Shown here in pieces: positions 1 to 8,635 of a stretch of DNA of 64,000 bases. The stretch covers positions 62,001 through 126,000 of the forward strand of contig NZ_JACSZW010000012.1 in assembly GCF_014472395.1 (NCBI RefSeq). The letters run 5' to 3'. Under the pieces are notes generated by a model. That model did not search any database. It was given only the letters and a program-made list of their open reading frames with translations, and had not been told where the DNA came from. A program made the position numbers and the translations under genes. Origin of the DNA: Pedobacter sp. N36a (GTDB lineage Bacteria > Bacteroidota > Bacteroidia > Sphingobacteriales > Sphingobacteriaceae). Numbering within the stretch: the first letter of the stretch is position 1; the number at the start of each line of letters is the position of its first letter.

Positions 1-1
1 G

Positions 2-694
2 CAAGAACTTGTATCTAAGTTAGTGAAAACGGGAAAACCTGTTGTCGTATTGTTGATGTGTGGTCGTCCGGTCATATTTAACGAAGTGAGAGATAAAGCA
101 TCTAATATTTTACTGACATGGTGGTTGGGAAGTGAAGCTGGCCCGGCAATTTGCAATGTGCTGTGGGGAGATTATAACCCATCAGGTAAATTGCCAATGA
201 CTTTCCCGCGCAATATGGGCCAAATTCCGATCAACTATCAATATAAAAGTACTGGACGCCCTTATCCAGGAGACTGGTCCGCAAAATATATCGACTCTCC
301 GGTTGAACCTGCTTATCCATTTGGTTACGGTTTAAGCTATACAACTTTTAAATATTCGAACTTAAAAGTAATATCGGACAACCTCAATAAAGGGACTCAT
401 GCCAAAATATCGGTTGATGTCACAAATACAGGCCAATATGATGGTGAGGAAGTTGTGCAGCTATATATCCGTGATGAGGTAGCCTCGGTTACACGACCGA
501 TAAAAGAACTTAAGGGATTCCAAAAAATAAACTTGAAAAAAGGCAACACACAGACAGTTGTATTTGATATAACTGATAATCAACTTGGTTTTTACGATAA
601 CAATATTAATTACATAGTAGAAAAGGGTGATTTTACGGTTATGGTGGGCGGAGATAGTGAAAACCTAAGTATGAAAAAATTTAACTTAAAATAA
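2..694 (+). CDS. Glycoside hydrolase family 3 beta-glucosidase, C-terminal part
   Basis: This is the 3' end of a gene that begins before the window; the frame is open from base 2. The visible part carries the GH3 C-terminal alpha/beta sandwich (WWLGSEAGPA, YNPSGKLPMTFP), the loop YPFGYGLSYTTF that typically precedes the last domain, and a fibronectin-III-like C-terminal domain ending at the stop. The family hydrolyses beta-linked gluco-oligosaccharides, usually in the periplasm. It lies on the same strand as the HTCS, SusCD and GH16 genes downstream, so I infer it is the oligosaccharide-trimming enzyme of that locus, now separated from it by an IS element. The GH3 nucleophile domain is outside the window, so exact specificity cannot be judged. 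Confidence 0.9.
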   Translation, partial: QELVSKLVKTGKPVVVLLMCGRPVIFNEVRDKASNILLTWWLGSEAGPAICNVLWGDYNPSGKLPMTFPRNMGQIPINYQYKSTGRPYPGDWSAKYIDSPVEPAYPFGYGLSYTTFKYSNLKVISDNLNKGTHAKISVDVTNTGQYDGEEVVQLYIRDEVASVTRPIKELKGFQKINLKKGNTQTVVFDITDNQLGFYDNNINYIVEKGDFTVMVGGDSENLSMKKFNLK

Positions 695-781
695 GTAGAG
701 GTAGAATGACCTGTAACCCTCCCTTTTTTCGAACCGGTTTAGGAGGCGAGAATTTAAATTTATATATTATTTTTCATCCCT

Positions 782-820
782 CAGCATAGAGTCAGTTCCC
801 GCGGAGCTGACTCTATGCTG
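782..820. repeat. Perfect 14-bp inverted repeat (stem-loop) inside the IS
   Basis: CAGCATAGAGTCAG at 782-795 is exactly complementary to CTGACTCTATGCTG at 807-820. The 11-nt spacer can pair four more bases (one G-T wobble), leaving a 3-nt loop. On the minus strand it lies just after the truncated orfB and before the element's end. A different-sequence hairpin sits at the corresponding place in the related element at 59909-59951, so it may be a transcription terminator or protective fold at the element's 3' end. The function is inference. Confidence 0.75.
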
Positions 821-1410
821 GTTGAGTATATCGGATTTCAATATCATTCCCTTTACACCATGTAGTAAATTCATTACTTATAAATTCGGGACCATTGTCA
901 GTCCGGATGCTTTTTGGCTTTCCTTGCTCTCGAATTATCCGGTCTAGTAGTCCAATTACCCGCATTGCAGGAATTGAAAGGGCAACTTCAATAGCAATGG
1001 CTTCCCGGTTATAATCATCTATCACATTTAACGTCCTGAATTTTCTACCGTTAGTCAGTACATCACTCATAAAGTCGATGGACCACATCTCCAATGGAGC
1101 TTATGGTCGCTGCAGTGGATTTTTCACACGCTCCGGTAAACGTTTACGTCCTTTCCTTCTACGATTCAGTCCCAGAAGTAAATAGACACGTCTTACACGC
1201 TTATAATTCCATTGATATCCCTGCGTTCGAATTCTTCCATAATATAAATCTTGACCTTCGGTTGGATAGATCCCCCCTAATTCCTGAAGTTGTAATCGTT
1301 TCCGAATCATCCTTTCTAGATTTATAATAATACATGGATTTAGGTAGCGAAGCTACACGACAAGCCCTGCTAATGCTAATCTGGTGATGTTCTACCACAT
1401 AGGCAACCAT
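813..1410 (-). pseudogene. IS3-family transposase OrfB, frameshifted and truncated
   Basis: Three minus-strand segments in different frames add up to a partial OrfB. The first starts at 1410 (VAYVVEHHQISISRACRVASLPKSMYYYK reading, split here for length), a middle part reads YKRVRRVYLLLGLNRRRKG, and the last (1094-813) holds the integrase core with MWSIDFMSD, the second catalytic Asp in IRTDNGPEFIS, then stops after YTQPA. At least two frameshifts occurred. The final catalytic Glu region and C-terminus (the related copy near 59.7 kb continues QPGRPMQNGYIERFN) are deleted at the junction with the hairpin at 782-820. Not functional. Confidence 0.85.
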
Positions 1411-1430
1411 GTTCTTACGCTGGCAGGGCT

Positions 1431-1697
1431 TTAGAACTTTTTTGAAAGAACGTCTTTCAGAATCTTATTATCCAGGGCCAATTCAGCATACATATGCCTA
1501 AGCCTGCGATTTTCTTCCTCTAGCTCCTTCAAACGCCGGAGTTCCTGATTATCCATTCCAGAATACTTTTTCTTCCAGTTATAGAATGTCGCTTGGTGTA
1601 TGCCCAAATCACGGCAGATATCTGCCACCTTCTTACCGGACTCTTGTTCCTTGATTGCTGCCAAGATCTGGCTTTCACTGATTACTGACTTTTTCAT
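1431..1697 (-). CDS. IS3-family transposase OrfA (helix-turn-helix)
   Basis: An 88-residue protein with the typical OrfA layout. An N-terminal HTH (SQILAAIKEQESG to HQATFYNWKKKY, about residues 8-45) binds the terminal repeats, and a leucine-rich coiled coil (ELRRLKELEEENRRLRHMY, about 53-75) serves for multimerisation. It looks intact. In active members OrfA and OrfB are joined by -1 frameshifting; here orfB is broken downstream, so the element is probably immobile unless helped in trans. Confidence 0.85.
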   Translation of the reverse strand: MKKSVISESQILAAIKEQESGKKVADICRDLGIHQATFYNWKKKYSGMDNQELRRLKELEEENRRLRHMYAELALDNKILKDVLSKKF

Positions 1698-1760
1698 CTT
1701 CCTGTTTTAAAGTTACGAATTTTCGCCTTTTATACAGTCCGATTTTTTGGGAGGGTTACA

Positions 1761-2246
1761 GGGTTACATCTGCATAACATAAAATTGTGTTTTCAAAATA
1801 GATTTTATTTCAGCAATGTATCAAAGTAGATAATAAGGGTTTAGTACAATCGTACAAAAATATATTAGGATTGTTCAAAATAATTTTTCTACAATTCCAT
1901 TCCATCTATTTTAATTTTATGAATATTGATGGGGTTAACCGATATTTTGTACGGGATTATGATTTTTTTGAACAATTTTGTTAGTGGAGGGTTCCTAAAT
2001 TGCCGATTATTGTATAATACGCAGTGTATTATAATAATTAGTTGAAACATAAGAAAACCAATTGTAGACCCAAAATTATACAATTTTAAATTTGTTATTG
2101 TCGGATATAATGAAGCTAATCTCCAAGAGATTTAAGGAAGTTTTAGCGGTATTAAATTTGAAATGTGTATGGATGTTAAACAATAGAAGCTACTAATGAG
2201 ATTTAAAAGATCAAAAATTGCAATGTTTAAATTAGAGAATAATATA
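1761..2246. other. AT-rich intergenic region upstream of the HTCS gene
   Basis: About 490 bases with no convincing gene. It starts with a second copy of GGGTTACA directly after the IS end (1761-1768). A short minus-strand open frame at 1889-2083 has no recognisable features and looks like chance. I see no clear promoter or operator. The HTCS promoter must lie somewhere here, possibly displaced by the IS insertion. Confidence 0.5.
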
Positions 2247-5200
2247 ATGAAATATTTAAAGATTGTTTTTCCGCTTGTAGTTTTAATATTTACATTTTTT
2301 TTTTCAAATGTTTTAGGTCAGTCGCAAAGCCAAGTTAACAAGCGAAATTATACCATGGATCAAGGTTTATCGTCCAATAGGGTATATAGCATTATACAAG
2401 ATTCAATCGGCTTTATATGGATCGGTACCAATGGTGGGCTCAATAGATTTGACGGGACTAGATTTAGAAGTTTTCGATATGACAGTAAGTCCTCCAATTG
2501 TATTTCTAGCAATAGTGTGATGGATCTGCTTATAGCCTCGGACCAAAAGCTGTGGATTGCGCTTGATAACGGAGTTGATATCTATGATCCACACTCGGAC
2601 ACATTTCAAAAGCTTGTTATAAAGACAGCAAAAGGAGAATCAATCAGTGGGCGTACAACGAGAATTATCCAAGACAAATCAGGGGATATTTGGATCGGAA
2701 CATTGACAGATGGTTTATTTCGATATTCGTCGAAGGAAAAGAAACTTAGCCGTTATACGCAAAGTGACAGAAATAATAGCAAGGTTGCGGAAGACCGGAT
2801 TACTGCACTATGTGAAGATAGTGAAGGAAATATTTGGATTGGAACCTATAGCCAAGGGTTAAGCCGATATTCAAAAAAGAACAATACTTTTAGTCATTTT
2901 GTGAGAAACGCCTCTCCAGCAAGTCTGTCCGATAATTCTATTCAAAATATTTTTGAAGACAGCTATGGTTACTTATGGATCGGTACATTTCAGCACGGCA
3001 TAGACAGATTTGATAAATCTAGTTCGACATTTTTACATTTTCCTCCCTCAGGAGAGAACAATATGTTATACCATATTCAGGGAATGCGAGAGTTAAAACC
3101 CGGAAAAATCATGGTAACTTCTGATAATGGTGTGAGTATATATGATTCTATTGAAGGAAATCTTCAATATTCTTTGGCAGACAATTCAGATTTTTCTTTC
3201 TCAAAAAGCAAATTTATTTATGAAGTATTCAAAGACCGCGAGGGAGGTTTATGGCTCGGATCCTATTTCGATGGATTGGAATATTTACCGCCATCGCAGA
3301 ATAACTTTAAACATTATGAACTGAAAAATTCGCTTGGTTTAGGAAAGGTTGTTAATGCCGTTTTGGAAACAGAAAATGGGCAGTTTTTTATCGGGACTGA
3401 CGATAATGGAATACATTCTTTTAATCCAAAAACCGGAAGGATCACCCCTTTTCGTTCAGCAAACGATATTCATTCTACCTATTATTGTATTCATGACTTA
3501 TTGCAAGAAGGCAACAAGCTTTTTGCTGCAACTTATGAAAGAGGTTTGGAAGTAATCGATCTAGGTACTAAATCGGTAAAATCCTATCTTCATGATCCCA
3601 ATGACCTCAATTCCATTCCCTCATCTCGAGTATTCTCCCTATTCAAAAGCAGTAACGGGCGAATCTATATCGGTACAGGGAGCGGAGTCTGTTATTACAA
3701 TCGTGAACAGGATAATTTTGTTCGCTTAGACCTGAAATATCTAGTGATAGCCTTTACCGAGGATTTGGAAAATAATATTTGGATGGCTACAAAGAACAAA
3801 GGACTATATAAATATAACCTTAAGAATAAAACGTTTAGAAAGTATGAGTTTGATCCAAACAATAAATCAAGTTTGATTCGAAATTCACTTGCATCTTTAG
3901 CTTGTGATGCTAAAGGGAATTTATGGATCGGTTCAGATGGTTATGGGCTTTGCAGATATGACAAAAAGAATGATAGTTTTATCAGGTATGAACAGTTAAA
4001 TCTTCCAAATCAGGTCATATCTTCTATCGTTCCAGATGGTGATATCTTTTGGTTAGCAACGAATAAGGGCTTAGCACGTATGGATGCTGATGGGAAAAAT
4101 TTGAAATTGTTTACAAAATCGAATGGCCTGTTTAATGAACAATTTACCCCACAAGCTTTCTGTTTGTCCAGCACAGGAAGGCTGATTTTCGGGACGGCAA
4201 ATGGCTTTTGCCTATTTTCACCGAGCAAGCTGGTTGATAATAAGCATGTTCCACCTGTAATTCTTACTAGTCTGTCCATAAATAATAGAGTGGTCACACC
4301 ACAATCTTCAGAATCTCCAATCGATAAACCTATAGAGCTGATTAGGTCATTAGATCTTAGTTATAACCAGTCTACTATTTCTGTCGAGTTTGCTTCTCTA
4401 AGTTATGTAGATCCATCACAAACCTTATACAAATATAAAATTGAAGGATTTGACGAGGAATGGCATGAAGTTAATAGCGGGGCAAATTCAATTACACTTA
4501 CAAACCTTCCTGCTGGTAACTATAAGCTTTTGTTAAAGAGTACCAATAGCGATAATATATGGGGAGATAAAGATCTTCAGTTTGACATAAAAGTTAATCC
4601 TCATTTTCTAAAATCTAAATCTGCTGTAATTATATATGTGATTTTGTTAATAGCCTTTGTTGTATTTCTAATTAGATATTTGTTGAATAGATCTGAAATG
4701 ATACATAGTGAGAGTATTAGGAAAGTTGAGTTGGATGCACAAAGGCAGATATATGATTCTAAACTCGAATTTTTTACAAACATTGCCCATGAAATTAGGA
4801 CACCATTAAGTTTGATTATTGGTCCCATAGAGTATATTTCCAAATCTAAGGAAATCAATGATAATTATGGCGAGTATCTGTCTATTGTTCAGCTCAATTA
4901 TAGACGCTTGTATTCGTTAATCACTCAGTTGCTTGATTTTAGAAAGGTAGACACAGGCAATTATCGGCTTACGTATTCTTTTATCGATCTGAATCAGCTA
5001 TTAGATGAAGTGAGGTCTATGTTTAAGATTGCCGCTGAGCAGAGCCATATCGAGATTGAGATTTGTACAGTTACAGAACATTTGCATTTATATTCGGACA
5101 AGGAGGCGCTTATTAAAATAGTGAGCAATTTGATCTCTAATGCATTGAAATTTGCGCGTGAGAAGGTGAAGATATCCATGTCGGAGGCAAATGGCTGGGC

Positions 5201-6311
5201 CACCGTTTCCATCGAGGATGATGGTAAGGGTATCGGACATTCAGAACGGGAAAATATTTTTAAGGCCTTTTATCAGGTTAATGAGAATAAAAGTATGTTT
5301 AATAGTGGGGTAGGAGTAGGTTTACATCTGACGAAAAGTTTGATCGAAATGCTAGGTGGTGAGATCGCGGTTCTGGATCGGGAGGAAGAAAAGCCAGGGA
5401 CAAATTTTTCTGTGAAAATTCCTACGAGAAAAGATCAATGGAACCATATCAATGATACTGTCCAACCTTCGGATCTACAGACATTATTATTAGAAAATGC
5501 TTTCAATAATGAGGATCTTACTGTTGAGGCAAGTCAAATTATTATCGACAGCGACAAAAAGACGGTGCTCGTCGTGGATGATAATGTTGAAGTCTTGGAC
5601 TTTCTTAGCAAAATTTTGGCAGAAGAATATCTCGTTATTACGGCAATAAGTGGTTCTAGAGCATTAGAGATTCTTTGTAAGGATACTGTAGATCTTATTG
5701 TCAGCGATATTATGATGGAAAATATGGATGGGCTCGAACTGTGCCGCCAGATCAGAGTTAAAATCGAAATATCCCATATCCCTATCGTTCTACTTTCTGC
5801 TAAACACGATATTGAAACCAAGTTACAAGGGCTGGAAATTGGAACAGATGCGTATGTAGAAAAGCCTTTCTCTCCTTTTCAGCTTAAGGCACAATTAAAG
5901 AACCTACTTGACAAGCGTGAAGAATTAAAGAAGAGATATGCATCTGTTCCTAATTCAGAAGCAAAGATTACGGCACATAATAAAATGGACGAAGAATTTA
6001 TTGAGAGATGTTTGGCTATTATCAATGAAAATCTTGATGATTCTGGATTTTCAATCGAAAAATTGGCTTCAGAATTAGCCATGAGCCGTACATCACTATT
6101 TTCCAAGGTTAAAGCCATTACCGGAATGACACCAAACGATTTTATCAAAGTTACAAGGCTTAAAGAAGCATATAAATTAGTTATGGAAGGTAAATACCGG
6201 GTTACAGAAATAGGGTATCTAGTCGGTTTCGGATCACCGTCATATTTTACAAAGTGTTTTTCAAAACAATTCGGAATGCTTCCGACAGCTTATTTAAAAA
6301 AATGTAACTAG
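2247..6311 (+). CDS. Hybrid two-component system sensor/regulator (HTCS)
   Basis: One-protein signalling system that senses a glycan breakdown product in the periplasm and activates PUL transcription. I chose ATG 2247 because it gives a clean signal/anchor sequence (MKYLKIVFPLVVLIF); an upstream ATG at 2196 would add 17 residues. Numbering from 2196: two-component propeller repeats with recurrent WIGT motifs cover about residues 50-720, a Y_Y_Y domain 730-795, a membrane helix about 808-830, HisKA with His865 (AHEIRTP), HATPase about 970-1090, receiver with Asp1171 (SDIMMENMDG) and a C-terminal AraC HTH about 1265-1371. All expected domains are present. It precedes the sigma/anti-sigma-SusCD genes on the same strand, so it probably controls them. 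Confidence 0.93.
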   Translation: MKYLKIVFPLVVLIFTFFFSNVLGQSQSQVNKRNYTMDQGLSSNRVYSIIQDSIGFIWIGTNGGLNRFDGTRFRSFRYDSKSSNCISSNSVMDLLIASDQKLWIALDNGVDIYDPHSDTFQKLVIKTAKGESISGRTTRIIQDKSGDIWIGTLTDGLFRYSSKEKKLSRYTQSDRNNSKVAEDRITALCEDSEGNIWIGTYSQGLSRYSKKNNTFSHFVRNASPASLSDNSIQNIFEDSYGYLWIGTFQHGIDRFDKSSSTFLHFPPSGENNMLYHIQGMRELKPGKIMVTSDNGVSIYDSIEGNLQYSLADNSDFSFSKSKFIYEVFKDREGGLWLGSYFDGLEYLPPSQNNFKHYELKNSLGLGKVVNAVLETENGQFFIGTDDNGIHSFNPKTGRITPFRSANDIHSTYYCIHDLLQEGNKLFAATYERGLEVIDLGTKSVKSYLHDPNDLNSIPSSRVFSLFKSSNGRIYIGTGSGVCYYNREQDNFVRLDLKYLVIAFTEDLENNIWMATKNKGLYKYNLKNKTFRKYEFDPNNKSSLIRNSLASLACDAKGNLWIGSDGYGLCRYDKKNDSFIRYEQLNLPNQVISSIVPDGDIFWLATNKGLARMDADGKNLKLFTKSNGLFNEQFTPQAFCLSSTGRLIFGTANGFCLFSPSKLVDNKHVPPVILTSLSINNRVVTPQSSESPIDKPIELIRSLDLSYNQSTISVEFASLSYVDPSQTLYKYKIEGFDEEWHEVNSGANSITLTNLPAGNYKLLLKSTNSDNIWGDKDLQFDIKVNPHFLKSKSAVIIYVILLIAFVVFLIRYLLNRSEMIHSESIRKVELDAQRQIYDSKLEFFTNIAHEIRTPLSLIIGPIEYISKSKEINDNYGEYLSIVQLNYRRLYSLITQLLDFRKVDTGNYRLTYSFIDLNQLLDEVRSMFKIAAEQSHIEIEICTVTEHLHLYSDKEALIKIVSNLISNALKFAREKVKISMSEANGWATVSIEDDGKGIGHSERENIFKAFYQVNENKSMFNSGVGVGLHLTKSLIEMLGGEIAVLDREEEKPGTNFSVKIPTRKDQWNHINDTVQPSDLQTLLLENAFNNEDLTVEASQIIIDSDKKTVLVVDDNVEVLDFLSKILAEEYLVITAISGSRALEILCKDTVDLIVSDIMMENMDGLELCRQIRVKIEISHIPIVLLSAKHDIETKLQGLEIGTDAYVEKPFSPFQLKAQLKNLLDKREELKKRYASVPNSEAKITAHNKMDEEFIERCLAIINENLDDSGFSIEKLASELAMSRTSLFSKVKAITGMTPNDFIKVTRLKEAYKLVMEGKYRVTEIGYLVGFGSPSYFTKCFSKQFGMLPTAYLKKCN

Positions 6312-6438
6312 GCTTATTATCATAATTTATAACTTAAGTCCAAAATCGGTAAGTCAAGTACTTTTCAATGCCCATTACAGCGCCCAAAGAAGTGCCATAC
6401 TATATTCTTTCATGGAAAAATGCATATTGCAACGTAAG

Positions 6439-6527
6439 TGCAAATCTTTTGGGGCTTGGGAAATTAATACAAGAGGTTACAGACCTGATAGATGTTAGAG
6501 ACGCTGCAAAAATGATTGTTCAAAGTG
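6439..6527 (+). pseudogene. 89-nt fragment of a PAS/H-box protein gene
   Basis: This stretch is nearly identical (I count about four mismatches in 89 bases) to 58131-58219, the C-terminal part of the intact PAS-protein gene at 57694-58278. It encodes ANLLGLGKLIQE and AAKMIVQS. The flanking bases are unrelated. It sits in a 300-bp gap between the HTCS and sigma-factor genes, inside a short open frame at 6368-6604 that is otherwise unrecognisable. I read it as a duplicated gene fragment, not a functional gene. Confidence 0.75.
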
Positions 6528-6616
6528 TAATAGAAATAGTTCTTTTTGATTTATTTCATTTAGTTCTATATTATTGCCTGAATATTTTGATAACTTTAAC
6601 ATAGGGATATCAATTA

Positions 6617-7189
6617 ATGACTGATTATAGCGCATTTAACGATTTTGAATTAGCGAATTTGCTGAAGGAAGGAAATCAGTATGCCTATACCGAAATCTTC
6701 GAAAGGTATAAAGGTTTGCTTTACAAACATGCTTTTCGTTTGTTGAACGATCAGGAAGAGGCCAATGACATTATTCAGGATCTGTTTCTCACACTTTGGC
6801 AAAAAAGGACAGACCTTAATTTCAGAACTTCACTATCTTCTTATCTCTACAGTGCGGTGCGTAACAAGATATTTGACCTGATTAGCCATCAAAAGGTAGC
6901 TTCCAAATATCTGGATTCCATCAAAGTTTTTGTCGAGCAAGGAGATTATATTACTGATGACCAGATCCGTGGGAATGAACTTTCCCGAATTATTGAACGT
7001 GAAATCGCTTCACTTCCTCCAAAAATGCGAAAAGTTTTTGAATTAAGTAGGGAAGGAGAACTGTCCTGTAAAGAGATTGGACTACAATTGAATATTTCCG
7101 ATAAAACAGTAAAGCAGCAAACTTACAACGCGGTGAAGATCCTCAAGTTAAAGATCAATTCCTACCTTTCACTTTTTCCATTTTTGTGA
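6617..7189 (+). CDS. ECF-type RNA polymerase sigma factor (FecI-like)
   Basis: A 190-residue sigma-70 family protein of the Bacteroides-expanded ECF group. Region 2 is at about residues 25-95 (ALREGNQYAYTEIFERYKG-like start, DIIQDLFLTLWQKR) and region 4 at about 125-180 with an HTH (LSCKEIGLQLNISDKTVKQQ). It is followed after 74 bases by a FecR-type anti-sigma gene and then SusC, the standard layout in which an outer-membrane receptor signals through FecR to release the sigma factor. It therefore probably transcribes the downstream SusCD-GH16 genes. It is unusual that this locus also has an HTCS just upstream. Confidence 0.92.
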   Translation: MTDYSAFNDFELANLLKEGNQYAYTEIFERYKGLLYKHAFRLLNDQEEANDIIQDLFLTLWQKRTDLNFRTSLSSYLYSAVRNKIFDLISHQKVASKYLDSIKVFVEQGDYITDDQIRGNELSRIIEREIASLPPKMRKVFELSREGELSCKEIGLQLNISDKTVKQQTYNAVKILKLKINSYLSLFPFL

Positions 7190-7263
7190 TTTTTTTTGTT
7201 TTCGTCTAATACCTTTCAGCAGGTTTCCCGTCTTAAAGTTATAAACGGGTAACCAGCCTTTAG

Positions 7264-8409
7264 ATGATTATGGATGAACAGCAAATCACCGAGCTTTTAG
7301 AAAAATATAAGAATGGGCTATTGGATGCTCAGGAAAAGGCGATACTGGAAAGCTGGTATTTACAGCAAGCTGTAAGCAGTATGTCTGAAATCAGCGATGA
7401 GGATCTGAATCATAACCTGGCTCATATCGCCAGTGGTTTGCCGCTAAAATATCAACAGCCGAAATATCAATTATGGAAACGTATCGGTTCAGTCGCCGCA
7501 ATTTTAATGGTTGCAGGGCTGTTTTATTGTTTTTTCCGTTCTGAGCACCCGACTGTTAACACTATTGCTCATTTGCAAGATGTTTCTCCTGGTGCAAACA
7601 AGGCCGTACTTACGCTGGCAAATGGTAAAAAGATCAGTATTACAGATGCTAAAGATGGAGAGCTGGCTAGGCAGTCAGGTATCAGTATTAAAAAAACAGC
7701 TGATGGACAATTGGTTTACAGTGTGTATGATGCTAGTCCTGCAGGTAAAAATCCGATATACAATACCATTGAAACCCCTAGAGGCGGACAGTATCAAGTC
7801 ATATTACCTGATGGCACAAAGGTTTGGCTGAATGCAGCTTCCAGCCTTAAATATCCGACAACTTTTTCAGGTTTAGCAAACAGAAAAGTGGAACTGAGCG
7901 GTGAAGCTTACCTGGAAGTGGCTAAAAATAGAGCATTTCCCTTTATTGTAAAAACCCTACAACAAGAGGTTGAGGTATTGGGTACACACTTCAACGTGAA
8001 CTCTTATAGTGATGAAGAAGCAATAAAAACGACCTTACTCGAGGGCGCTGTACTTGTACATCTGAATAAGGATCAGTCGGGGCAAAAAGATATCAGGCTT
8101 GCTCCTGGTCAACAATCTGCTATTTATAAAGCTGGATCTGCAACAGTAGCGGTTGTGGATGTCAATGATGCTATTGCCTGGAAGAAAGGTTATTTTGAAT
8201 TTACCAATGAAAATGTATACCAGATCATGCGGAAAGTAGCCAGGTGGTATGACGTAGAGGTTATTTATCAAGGAGAGATTCCCTTAAGCACGATGGAGGG
8301 CACTATGTCAAGGTTCCAGAATGTCTCAAAAATATTAGATATCATGCAAAGTACCGGTTTGTTGAAGTTTAAAATTGAAGGCCGGAAAATATACGTCAGT
8401 AAAGCCTGA
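7264..8409 (+). CDS. FecR-family anti-sigma factor
   Basis: Inner-membrane regulator that holds the ECF sigma factor until the receptor signals. The N-terminal cytoplasmic part (residues 1-75) binds sigma, a membrane helix lies at about 77-95 (IGSVAAILMVAGLFYCFF), the periplasmic FecR domain is at about 165-265 (ETPRGGQYQVILPDGTKVWLN, LSGEAYLEV) and a DUF4974 secretin/TonB-like domain is at about 315-380 (NENVYQIMRKVARWYDVEV). The length of 381 is normal. ATG 7264 and ATG 7270 are both possible starts. It lies directly after the sigma gene and 226 bases before SusC. Confidence 0.92.
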   Translation: MIMDEQQITELLEKYKNGLLDAQEKAILESWYLQQAVSSMSEISDEDLNHNLAHIASGLPLKYQQPKYQLWKRIGSVAAILMVAGLFYCFFRSEHPTVNTIAHLQDVSPGANKAVLTLANGKKISITDAKDGELARQSGISIKKTADGQLVYSVYDASPAGKNPIYNTIETPRGGQYQVILPDGTKVWLNAASSLKYPTTFSGLANRKVELSGEAYLEVAKNRAFPFIVKTLQQEVEVLGTHFNVNSYSDEEAIKTTLLEGAVLVHLNKDQSGQKDIRLAPGQQSAIYKAGSATVAVVDVNDAIAWKKGYFEFTNENVYQIMRKVARWYDVEVIYQGEIPLSTMEGTMSRFQNVSKILDIMQSTGLLKFKIEGRKIYVSKA

Positions 8410-8524
8410 AATCTAGGCTAAATAAAGAGAAATTAACAACCTAAACCATTAACCAAATATGATATGAAAAGAAAACTACGACATCCGCATTAACAAAATG
8501 CAGAAGGGGGCCGTATAAACAAAA

Positions 8525-8550
8525 CGTGAAAGTGCTCGACCACTTCCACG
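8525..8550. promoter_or_regulatory. Stem-loop in the SusC leader
   Basis: CGTGAAAGTG (8525-8534) pairs with CACTTCCACG (8541-8550) with one mismatch around the loop CTCGAC, about 85 bases before the SusC start. The 226-base gap holds no gene. The hairpin could be a leader structure or part of a regulator site; no T-run follows, so it is not a standard terminator. Function is inferred only from position. Confidence 0.35.
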
Positions 8551-8635
8551 CCAATTGTCAGGGTCACCCTTATCCGGATTTTCATCCTGGAAAAAATCTA
8601 TTAGAATCTAGTGTTAACCCAAACAGAACAAAAGT

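Larger units (their letters stand above)
712..1760 (-). mobile_element. Decayed IS3-family insertion sequence
   Basis: The ends are the inverted repeat TGTAACCCTCCC at 712-723 and its complement GGGAGGGTTACA at 1749-1760; the match extends two bases outward. Between them, on the minus strand, lie an intact orfA and a broken orfB with DDE-integrase motifs. A related right end (ACCGGTTCGAAAAAAGGG and the same terminal repeat) occurs at about 59982-60009, so the window holds two members of one element type. No convincing target duplication is visible. The element is about 1.05 kb, shorter than a full IS3 element, because the orfB 3' end is deleted next to a perfect hairpin. It separates GH3 from the HTCS gene. 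Confidence 0.85.

Noticed and set aside
1889..2083. 64-codon minus-strand frame upstream of the HTCS gene
   Set aside because: Low-complexity, AT-driven composition and no family resemblance.
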